A stretch of 64,000 nucleotides of DNA from Chloroflexota bacterium (GTDB lineage Bacteria; Chloroflexota; Anaerolineae; Aggregatilineales; Phototrophicaceae), in NCBI GenBank assembly GCA_026709625.1, contig JAPOSR010000051.1, positions 1 through 64,000 of the forward strand, written 5' to 3'. The notes under the pieces were generated by a model, which did not search any database, was not told where the DNA came from, and saw only the letters and a list, made by a program, of their open reading frames with translations. Below are positions 57,229 to 64,000 of this stretch, piece by piece (within the stretch, counting starts at the first letter, position 1; each line of letters opens with the position of its first letter). The translations under genes were made by a program, and so were the position numbers.

Positions 57229-57431
57229 AGGGAATGATGATTTCAGTGGGTACGCGTTGCTTTGCCCTCCACCCCAAACCCCTTCCCCGACCGCCTGTGT
57301 CTACGCGGCGCAACAATGCGGGAGGGACTGCCATGCTGCGGAGGCGCTGGCAAAATCCCCCTTCCCTCGTTCTGGGGGCAAAGGGCCGGGGAGGGGGCTT
57401 GGTTACCATATCCACGCATTCACCACTCCCT
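57229..57431 (+). repeat. MITE-like dispersed repeat, full copy C
   Basis: 203 bp with inverted ends AGGGAATGATGA (57229-57240) and TCACCACTCCCT (57420-57431). Flanking six-base sequences TTCACA and TCCACA (the second sharing the last T) match in five of six positions, a likely decayed target duplication. It lies upstream of the SGNH-type gene and between it and the divergent DUF3179 gene. Confidence 0.8.
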
Positions 57432-57567
57432 CCACACCAGCATGGCGCACAATGCTTACGACAACGTTACAATCACGCCGACAGACAATCGCTTGGGATT
57501 GGCACGACAATCCTCTTTTCGTTGTATAGTCAAGGCTGTTGGCGCAGGTTTGAACGAGGAAGGCTTC

Positions 57568-58899
57568 GTGAAATTTATTCGATCGAAGAGGATGCCGCAG
57601 ATCACGCTGGGCGGCTGGCTGCTGATAGTGGCTGGTGTGTTTGTCGCGCTGTTTGGCTTGTTGCTCGACCGTATCTTTCAGTCCAGCAATCCGGGCATCA
57701 GGATGCCCCAGTTGTTGATAGCCGCGCTGGGCGCTGCGCTGGCTTTGGTCGGGGTGGCTTCTCGCGGAAGATTGCCCGTTGCCGGCTTGCGGGCGAATCT
57801 GGGCAAAATCATCCTGATCACACTGGTCACTTTGGTCATGGTAGAAGCAGCCTTGATTGTGACAGGATACTCCACCTATTACCCGGTTGACCTGCCCAAG
57901 ACAAATAGAAAGATAGTCGATTGGTTTGGCTGCGATGCCGCGATGGGCTGCCGTTTTCAGTACGAGGCGGCGCGCGACGCTTGCGAAGCTGGTGAACTGA
58001 GAGACATGTTCTGCATATTCAACACGCAGGGATTCGCCGATACCGACGAGTTTGTCGCGAGCGCAGACTTGTTCCAGCGCAATCGGACGCTTGTCTTGGG
58101 CGATTCTTTCACGCAGGGCGATGGCGCGGATGTAGGATTTTCGTATGTAGCGACAATCGAGAAAACATTGCCCGAAATTGCGCTGTGGAATCTGGGCATC
58201 AATAGGTCGGGCACAAACCAAGCGCTCGCCTCGTTCCGGGGCATCGCGCCAATCATGCAGCCGCAGCTGACTATACTGGGTTTTACTGTTGGCAACGACT
58301 TTCGCGACAATCGCTTGACGATAGAAAAGGCCTTCGCCCTCAATAAGGACAATCGGCCAGGTGCCGACAGCTGGCCGCTAGAGCTTGAGGGGCGCTGGGG
58401 TGGTCTGTATGAGGTGGAGCCGCTGACATTGCTAGTCTATAGCCCAACCAATATAAGCCCACCCCCAAACGAACTGGAACGGCTCACCGGCTTGACGCGA
58501 CTGGGGTCGATTCTCTTGCGCAGCCTCGATGCGCTCAGCCCGCTCTTTGATGGCATAAAATGGAATGAGCAAGTGGCAGTGACTCGCGGTCTCTTGCAGC
58601 AGCTGCAGGCGGCGATTGCAGCAATGGACAGCCAGATGCTTGTCTTGATCATCCTTAGCAAAGAAGATTTCCCCACCAAGACAGAAAAATATACAACCGC
58701 TATCGGCCTAATGCGCGAATTGGCTATTCCCTATCTGGAGGTCTTTGACAGGCTGCAGGGACTAGCCGACTATGAAGTGCATGGCACACACTGGAACAAC
58801 AGCGGGCACGGAAAAGTCGGCAAGCTGCTGAGCGAATGCATCGAAGACTTCTTCGCCGCGGGCAGTTTGTCCGCTTGCGACCATGTCGTCCGCCCCTAA
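57568..58899 (+). CDS. SGNH-hydrolase-like membrane protein
   Basis: About 443 residues from the GTG at 57568 (VKFIRSKRMPQITLGGW), preceded by GAGGAAGG. The longer frame reads through repeat copy C and is not credible. Three hydrophobic segments at about 15-110 are followed by an SGNH/AlgX-type domain. The Ser motif is LVLGDSFTQGDGAD, and the last catalytic pair is in HGTHWNNSGHG. The enzyme is probably anchored at the membrane and modifies a polysaccharide by acetyl transfer or removal. Seven bases before radA. Confidence 0.7.
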   Translation: MKFIRSKRMPQITLGGWLLIVAGVFVALFGLLLDRIFQSSNPGIRMPQLLIAALGAALALVGVASRGRLPVAGLRANLGKIILITLVTLVMVEAALIVTGYSTYYPVDLPKTNRKIVDWFGCDAAMGCRFQYEAARDACEAGELRDMFCIFNTQGFADTDEFVASADLFQRNRTLVLGDSFTQGDGADVGFSYVATIEKTLPEIALWNLGINRSGTNQALASFRGIAPIMQPQLTILGFTVGNDFRDNRLTIEKAFALNKDNRPGADSWPLELEGRWGGLYEVEPLTLLVYSPTNISPPPNELERLTGLTRLGSILLRSLDALSPLFDGIKWNEQVAVTRGLLQQLQAAIAAMDSQMLVLIILSKEDFPTKTEKYTTAIGLMRELAIPYLEVFDRLQGLADYEVHGTHWNNSGHGKVGKLLSECIEDFFAAGSLSACDHVVRP

Positions 58900-58905
58900 C
58901 TCACC

Positions 58906-60273
58906 ATGACAAAGCGGCGCAGCGCGTATATTTGTGGCAACTGCGGGCGGCGCAGCGCTGGCAAGTTCAAAATCTGCCCGCAATGCAAGCAATTCGACAC
59001 CTTGCAAGAAGTGCTTGAACAGCGCCCCGCTGGCTCTGTAGCTTCGGCAGGCGCGCCGGCTTCGCAGCGACAGCCTCAGCTTCTTGCCGAGATCGACCCG
59101 CGCGCCGAGCCTCGCATCCACTTGCCCATCATCGAGTTCAACCGCGTGCTGGGCGGAGGATTGGTGCCGGGCAGCTTGATCTTGCTGGGTGGCGAGCCTG
59201 GCATCGGCAAATCTACCTTGGCGCTGCAGCTTGTGGCCGAGCTGGCGCAGTGTGGCGGCGATGCGCTCTATGTCAGTGGCGAAGAAAGCGCGCGCCAGCT
59301 CAAACGCCGCGCCGACCGCCTGGGGCTGGCGGCGCAGTCGCTGTACCTGCTGCCAGAAACCGACTTGGCGAATATCATCGCGCAGACACAATCGCTGCAG
59401 CCGAGCCTGTTGGTGGTCGACTCCATTCAGACGACCCGCCACCCCGACTCCGATTCGCTGCCCGGTTTGCCCGCCCAGGTGCGTCAATGCGCTGGCGAAT
59501 TGCAGCGCCTGGCGAAGTCCAGCGGCGTCAGCGTCATCCTCATCGGGCATGTGACCAAAGATGGCAGCATCGCTGGCCCGCGCGTGCTGGAGCATATTGT
59601 CGATGCCGTGCTCTACTTGGAAGGCGATCCTTTCCAGCATTACCGACTGCTGCGCGGGGTAAAAAACCGCTTCGGCGCGACCAGTGAAGTCGGCGTGTTT
59701 GAAATGCGCGGCAGCGGCTTGGTCGAAGTGCCCAATCCGTCAGCAGCCTTCATTGCCGAGCGTCTCGTCACCGCCTCGGGCTCGGCGATTGCCATCACGC
59801 TGGAAGGCACGCGCCCCCTGCTGGTCGAGCTGCAAGCCTTGACGAGCCCAACATCGTTCAGCAACCCGCGCCGCACGGCTAATGGCATCGACTCCAACCG
59901 CCTGCTGTTGATTAGCGCCGTGCTCAGCAAGCGCTTGGGCTTGAAGCTGTGGGAGCAGGATATCTTCGTCAATGTCATCGGCGGCTTAAAAATCGCTGAA
60001 CCAGCTGCGGATCTGGCTTTGGCATTGGCGATCGCATCCAGCTATCACGATCGCCCCTTGCCTGCCGACCTGGCTGTCGTGGGCGAGGTGGGGCTGGGTG
60101 GTGAGCTGCGCCAGGTCGGTCAGCTGGCGGCGCGGCTATCTGAAGCGCAGAAAATGGGCTTCAAGCGGGCGCTGCTGCCCCGGCTGCGGCGGCAAGCGGA
60201 TTTGCCCGCTGGCATCGAGCTGGTTCAGGCGCGCAGCCTGACCGAGGCCTTGCGGGCGGCGCTGCCTTCATAA
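58906..60273 (+). CDS. radA: DNA repair protein RadA
   Basis: 455 residues. The N-terminal zinc finger is CGNCGRRSAGKFKICPQC (four Cys), Walker A is GEPGIGKSTL, the RadA-specific KNRFG motif is present in VKNRFGATSEVGVF, and a Lon-like C-terminal domain (PAADLALALAIASSYHD, VVGEVGLGGELRQV) closes the protein. RadA helps branch migration during recombination repair. It ends immediately against the convergent asnS stop. Confidence 0.96.
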   Translation: MTKRRSAYICGNCGRRSAGKFKICPQCKQFDTLQEVLEQRPAGSVASAGAPASQRQPQLLAEIDPRAEPRIHLPIIEFNRVLGGGLVPGSLILLGGEPGIGKSTLALQLVAELAQCGGDALYVSGEESARQLKRRADRLGLAAQSLYLLPETDLANIIAQTQSLQPSLLVVDSIQTTRHPDSDSLPGLPAQVRQCAGELQRLAKSSGVSVILIGHVTKDGSIAGPRVLEHIVDAVLYLEGDPFQHYRLLRGVKNRFGATSEVGVFEMRGSGLVEVPNPSAAFIAERLVTASGSAIAITLEGTRPLLVELQALTSPTSFSNPRRTANGIDSNRLLLISAVLSKRLGLKLWEQDIFVNVIGGLKIAEPAADLALALAIASSYHDRPLPADLAVVGEVGLGGELRQVGQLAARLSEAQKMGFKRALLPRLRRQADLPAGIELVQARSLTEALRAALPS

Positions 60274-61611
60274 TCAAGGATACTTGCGGTTGAGCAGGCG
60301 GGCATAGGGAATGGTCTCGCGTACATGGCTCAACCCGCAGATCCAGGCGACTGTCCGCTCAATGCCGATTCCGAAGCCGGCGTGTGGCACGCTGCCAAAC
60401 TTGCGCAGATCGAGATACCAGGCATAGGCTTCGCGCCCCAAGCCCATCTCGTCGATATTCGCCGCCAGCCGATCGTGGTCGTGGATGCGCTCGCTGCCGC
60501 CGATGATCTCGCCATAGCCCTCGGGCGCCAGCAGATCGACGCTGCGACAGACTTCCGGGCGGCCCGCCACCGGCGTCATATAGAAGGCTTTCACAGCGGT
60601 AGGATAGTGATAGACAAAGACAGGCTTGTCGAACAAACCAGCCAGCGCCGTCTCGTGCGGGCTGCCAAAATCTTCGCCCCATTCGATGTCCAGTTCGGCT
60701 TTGCGGGCCGGGTCATCGGTTTGGGCGCGCAGAGCCTGCAAGCGCTCGACTGCTTCATCATAGCTGATGCGCGCGAATGGCGCTGTGATGGCGCGCAGCT
60801 TGTCGACATCGCGTCCGATGATGCCCAGTTCTTGCCGATGCTTTTCTAGCGTCTGCGCCACCACATACGCCACCATGCCTTCTTCAATGTCCATCAGCTC
60901 TTCGAGCGAACAAAAGGCGATCTCTGGCTCCAGCATCCAAAACTCGATCAAGTGGCGGCGGGTTTTTGATTTCTCGGCGCGGAAGGTCGGCCCAAAACAA
61001 TACACCTTGCCAAAAGCCGCGATATTGGCTTCGTTGTAGAGCTGCCCGGTCTGCGCGAGGAAAGCCGCCTCGCCAAAATAGTCGACCTCGAAGAGGGTCG
61101 TGGTCTCTTCGCCAGCTGCTGGCGTGATGATAGGCGTATCGACCAGCAAGAAACCCTGGTCGTCCAGCCAGTCGCGCATGGCTTTGATGATGGTGGCGCG
61201 CACCCGCAATATCGCCCACTGCCGATTGCTGCGCACCCACAAGTGGCGATGATTCATCAAAAACTCGGTGCCATGCTCTTTGGGCGTGATCGGATATTCA
61301 TGCGCCAGCTGCACGAGCTCCAGCGAGCGAATGCCGATTTCATAGCCGCCGGGCAGCCCCGGCGCGCGCTCGTCCGCTCGCACTGTGCCGTGAATGATGA
61401 CGGCAGACTCTTGCGTCAAGCCCCGCGCCAGTTCAAAGCACTCGGGGCGCATCTCGCGTTTGAATGCCACGCATTGCGCCTGCCCGCTGCCATCGCGCAG
61501 CAAGATAAATTGCAGGCGGCCCTTGCCCGTGCGGCTGTAGACCCAGCCCCGCACTGTAACCTCTTGGCCTGCGTAGGCGGCGATATCTTTGATGCGAATG
61601 AGCTGGCTCAA
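60274..61611 (-). CDS. asnS: Asparaginyl-tRNA synthetase
   Basis: 445 residues. An N-terminal OB anticodon-binding domain ([26 protein letters not shown], landmark [10 protein letters not shown]) precedes a class II catalytic domain ([37 protein letters not shown]). The end [14 protein letters not shown] matches AsnRS rather than the AspRS ending. It charges tRNA-Asn; this organism would not need the transamidation route for Asn-tRNA. The stop meets the radA stop with no gap. Confidence 0.92.
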   Translation of the reverse strand: MSQLIRIKDIAAYAGQEVTVRGWVYSRTGKGRLQFILLRDGSGQAQCVAFKREMRPECFELARGLTQESAVIIHGTVRADERAPGLPGGYEIGIRSLELVQLAHEYPITPKEHGTEFLMNHRHLWVRSNRQWAILRVRATIIKAMRDWLDDQGFLLVDTPIITPAAGEETTTLFEVDYFGEAAFLAQTGQLYNEANIAAFGKVYCFGPTFRAEKSKTRRHLIEFWMLEPEIAFCSLEELMDIEEGMVAYVVAQTLEKHRQELGIIGRDVDKLRAITAPFARISYDEAVERLQALRAQTDDPARKAELDIEWGEDFGSPHETALAGLFDKPVFVYHYPTAVKAFYMTPVAGRPEVCRSVDLLAPEGYGEIIGGSERIHDHDRLAANIDEMGLGREAYAWYLDLRKFGSVPHAGFGIGIERTVAWICGLSHVRETIPYARLLNRKYP

Positions 61612-61685
61612 TTTGTCGTTTCCTTATGCGCTTTGGCGAATTGTCAGCGCGAATTATAGCATAGCCGGCGCAAGCAAAGCCCATC

Positions 61686-62585
61686 TCAAACCTGTACCCA
61701 CAAGCTGCCGCCACCTTGACGTTCCTCGTGCGGGAAAGTCTTTGCCAACAGGTCTTGGTGGCGCGCCGCCATAAAGCGATTGGCAAAGCGGATCTTCGCG
61801 CGTTGATTGTGCGCCAGCCAGGCTTGTACCAGGTACTGTTCATTCCAAAACACGCGACGATCCGTCAGCCAATGGCGAGGATAGTCATATGGCAAAAATA
61901 TGTCGTGAAAATGCACCAAGACGCCACTCTGCAGGATCGGCAGCGCTTCCAATACCAAGTAACAGACATCGCTGCCCGTCTTGACGACATGCGAGCTATC
62001 GATGAAGAGGATGTCTCGGTTTTCCAACTGGCGAAAGAAATCGAGGTCGACAGCTTGCGCCATCTGTCTGACTACTTGAACTTTGTCTGCGATAGAGGCC
62101 AGGTAGGCATTGGGATAGGGCTCGATCGCGGTAATGTTTGCGTCGCCATTGAGGCGCGCTGCATGGGACGCGACCACTGTCGAATAGCCGGCACCAACCT
62201 CGACGATGCGACTCGGCTGGAAGTGCCGAATCATGCAGTGATAGACATACGGGTCATAGCCGACGAATTCGGGCTTTTGCGCCGCGAATGGCGCCGCAGA
62301 CAGCAAGCTATCGTTGAATCTGCGGAATTCTTCTGCATACCGCGGGAAGATATCACGCAGCAGTTGCAACTGTTCGTTTTCCCGCCAGTCGATGCCAGCC
62401 ATGCCGGTTGTGCTGCGATAAACATCGTCCAGCGCGCCAGTATCGGGGATGGGATGATAAAAGTGGACTGGGGTTACATGCCAGCCGCGCGCTTGAGCAT
62501 CGCGCCATAGCTCGGGATTGTGCCAAATATAGCGCAAACGAGGCGTCATCCAACGCGCCAGCAGTCCGATCAGCCAGTTCTTCAT
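61686..62585 (-). CDS. Class I SAM-dependent methyltransferase-like protein
   Basis: 299 residues. The SAM motif is in SRIVEVGAGYSTVVASHAARL, followed by ITAIEPYPNAYL and DILFIDSSHVVKTGSD. The order fits the Methyltransf_24 group, which acts on sugars or small molecules. The N-terminal 95 residues are a family-specific cap. It is next to the TsaC gene on the same strand (12 bases) but shares no evident pathway. Confidence 0.8.
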   Translation of the reverse strand: MKNWLIGLLARWMTPRLRYIWHNPELWRDAQARGWHVTPVHFYHPIPDTGALDDVYRSTTGMAGIDWRENEQLQLLRDIFPRYAEEFRRFNDSLLSAAPFAAQKPEFVGYDPYVYHCMIRHFQPSRIVEVGAGYSTVVASHAARLNGDANITAIEPYPNAYLASIADKVQVVRQMAQAVDLDFFRQLENRDILFIDSSHVVKTGSDVCYLVLEALPILQSGVLVHFHDIFLPYDYPRHWLTDRRVFWNEQYLVQAWLAHNQRAKIRFANRFMAARHQDLLAKTFPHEERQGGGSLWVQV

Positions 62586-62597
62586 CGTTGCCTCGCG

Positions 62598-63638
62598 CTA
62601 TACATTGACTACTTCGCCGACAGCCGCCCGCAGCAACCGGTCATGCAGCGCCAGCCCCAGCCCGATCTGCTCGGGCGCTCTCGCCAAGATGACCGCGGCG
62701 CCAGCTTTGTCCAGCGCGCGCAAGCCAGCGAAGAGACGCTCTGCTGCCTGCTCGCTGTTTTCGCCCAGGTTCTCGCTGGGCATGTCCAAATCGGCAAACT
62801 GCTCAAGATCGCGCTGGCGCAGCAGCAAGCCGACTCCCTTGTGCCGGGCGATTTCGGCGCGCATAGCCGCATATACGGCGGCATCATCACCACGAAAAAG
62901 CAGCAGACGCGCTCGTGGCGAATAATGTTTCAGCAACGTGCCCGGCGCGGGAACAGCCACATCCGCCTCGGTTGCAAACAGCGGCGTATATTGCAAGTCG
63001 GGCAGCAACGCTCGCAATGCCTCCAGCGAAATGCCACCTGGGCGCAGCAGACGCGGTGGTTTGTCCACCAGGCTGATGATCGTCGATTCGACGCCTATGC
63101 GCGTGGAGCCGCCATCCAGCAGCAGGTCGACCTTGTCCGCCAGGTCATCCAGCACATGCGCTGCGCGGGTCGGGCTGGGGCGCGAGAAGGTATTGGCGCT
63201 GGGCGCGGCGATCGGCAATCCCGCCGCTTTGATCAAGGCGCGCGCCACAGCGTGATCGGGCATGCGCAGGGCGACTGTATTCATCCCAGCGCTCAGGTTG
63301 TCGGGTATGCGCGCTGATTTCCGCAGCACCAGTGTCAGCGCGCCGGGGAAGAAGCGCCGACACAGCAGATCGACCGCCGCCGGCACATCCCTCGCGACCT
63401 GCGGCAACTGCGCCATCTCGGCGATATGCACGATCAGCGGGTCGCTGGCTGGGCGGCTTTTGGCGCGGAAGATGCGGTCAACAGCCGCCGCGTCCCAAGC
63501 ATTTGCACCCAAACCATAGACCGTCTCAGTGGGAAAAGCCACCAGTCCGCCGCCGCGGATGATGCCCGCCGCCTGCGCGATGAAGGCTGGATCGGGCGTC
63601 TGCGCATCGACTCGCAAGACGCGCGCGCTGCTGAGCAT
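62598..63638 (-). CDS. tsaC: L-threonylcarbamoyladenylate synthase (Sua5/TsaC type)
   Basis: 346 residues, the long Sua5 form. The YrdC domain has FPTETVYGLGANAWDAAAVDRIFRAKSRPASDPL (landmark PTETVYGLGA) and APSANTFSRPSPT. The C-terminal Sua5 domain (about 215-346, starting at APGTLLKHYSP) is present. It makes threonylcarbamoyl-AMP for t6A37 of tRNAs. On the same strand as, and 12 bases upstream of, the methyltransferase gene. Confidence 0.93.
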   Translation of the reverse strand: MLSSARVLRVDAQTPDPAFIAQAAGIIRGGGLVAFPTETVYGLGANAWDAAAVDRIFRAKSRPASDPLIVHIAEMAQLPQVARDVPAAVDLLCRRFFPGALTLVLRKSARIPDNLSAGMNTVALRMPDHAVARALIKAAGLPIAAPSANTFSRPSPTRAAHVLDDLADKVDLLLDGGSTRIGVESTIISLVDKPPRLLRPGGISLEALRALLPDLQYTPLFATEADVAVPAPGTLLKHYSPRARLLLFRGDDAAVYAAMRAEIARHKGVGLLLRQRDLEQFADLDMPSENLGENSEQAAERLFAGLRALDKAGAAVILARAPEQIGLGLALHDRLLRAAVGEVVNV

Positions 63639-63796
63639 GGTTGTGGCTATCCTTTCTGCGCAGCCGCTTGCTGACGATGTCCCAGAAGCCTACTCGTTCG
63701 GCGCGAAAAGGCTAGGGCAGGCTCAGAGCGCGCATGGACAAAAGAGAAGACGCTATAATAAACACACATCGTAGCCGACTTGGAAAGGCATTGACC

Positions 63797-64000
63797 ATGA
63801 CTATTTTGGTAACTGGCGCAGCCGGTTTTTTGGGCAACTTGCTCGTGAAACGGCTGGTTGCCGATGGACAGCCTGTGCGCGCCTTGGTGCGCAGTGCTGC
63901 CAAAGCCAAGATTCGCCTGGGTGGAATTGCCGACCGCATCGAGATTGTGCCGGGCGATGTCACGCGGGCTGATAGCCTCGAACCCGCTATGCGAGGCGCG
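63797..64000 (+). CDS. NAD(P)-dependent epimerase/dehydratase, 3' end beyond window
   Basis: Partial: only the first 68 codons are in the window. MTILVTGAAGFLGNLLVKRLV contains the TGxxGFxG Rossmann motif of extended SDRs. No stop occurs before base 64000. Confidence 0.8.
   Translation, partial: MTILVTGAAGFLGNLLVKRLVADGQPVRALVRSAAKAKIRLGGIADRIEIVPGDVTRADSLEPAMRGA

Noticed and set aside
57262..57567. N-terminal extension of the SGNH protein through the repeat
   Set aside because: This part is repeat copy C translated; the GTG at 57568 has a ribosome site and gives a normal protein.
60274..61611. Aspartyl-tRNA synthetase instead of AsnRS
   Set aside because: The ending [14 protein letters not shown] and the motif order fit AsnRS.

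Overview
The window is a 64 kb, GC-rich, densely coded bacterial chromosome segment with no rRNA, prophage, insertion sequence or CRISPR array. A CIRCE-controlled groESL operon, two ClpC-type ATPases, a four-domain S1 protein, RadA, AsnRS and LeuRS, and a general amino-acid (Aap-type) ABC transporter fit a Chloroflexota-like genome. That assignment is inference from gene content and protein style, not from a marker tree. Both visible ABC binding proteins have Sec signal peptides without a lipobox cysteine.

Region 1 (0.3-8.8 kb) is a divergent metal-homeostasis island. Leftward are a periplasmic binding protein, a FecCD-type permease, an ATPase and a CbiX-like/[2Fe-2S] ferredoxin fusion. Rightward are a Fur-family regulator, a protein with a DegT/DnrJ aminotransferase-like fold pattern, a CobW-like protein without its GTPase motifs, an intact but enlarged CobW (COG0523) GTPase and a WD40 propeller. 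Three palindromes of the form TGATAC-N3-GTATCA and one weaker copy fill the shared intergenic space and are probably the regulator's operators. Several members look like enzymes that kept their fold but lost catalytic residues.

Region 2 (9-21.5 kb) holds a class A PBP-like protein with all its active-site motifs altered, groESL with promoter and CIRCE, and clpC/S1/clpC on the minus strand. Region 3 (21.6-27.4 kb) has a PemK-like toxin overlapping an XRE-ImmA/IrrE gene, a glycosyltransferase and flippase pair, and a folylpolyglutamate synthase-like ligase.

Region 4 (27.4-44.2 kb) is metabolic: a coupled cupin / MetE-like / HisD-like operon, NadE, a PPOX protein, a GMC oxidoreductase, a uracil-DNA glycosylase-like protein, an 882-residue UxaA-family protein with a repeated module, a shikimate-kinase-like protein without a P-loop, a HAD phosphatase, an SDR protein, tRNA-Ala(GGC) and an M19 dipeptidase.

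Region 5 (44.4-64 kb) has leuS, an SH3 protein, a SelW-like gene with an in-frame TGA that reads as selenocysteine and is followed by a SECIS-like hairpin, aapJ-QMP with a giant AapM, a DUF3179 protein, an SGNH protein, radA, asnS, a methyltransferase, a Sua5/TsaC protein and the start of an NAD(P)-dependent epimerase. A 190-200 bp MITE-like repeat occurs in two full copies, one truncated copy and one decayed copy.

The best candidates for something undescribed are the operator-linked island of apparent pseudoenzymes around the Fur regulator, the giant AapM, the inactive-looking PBP and the SelW selenoprotein.
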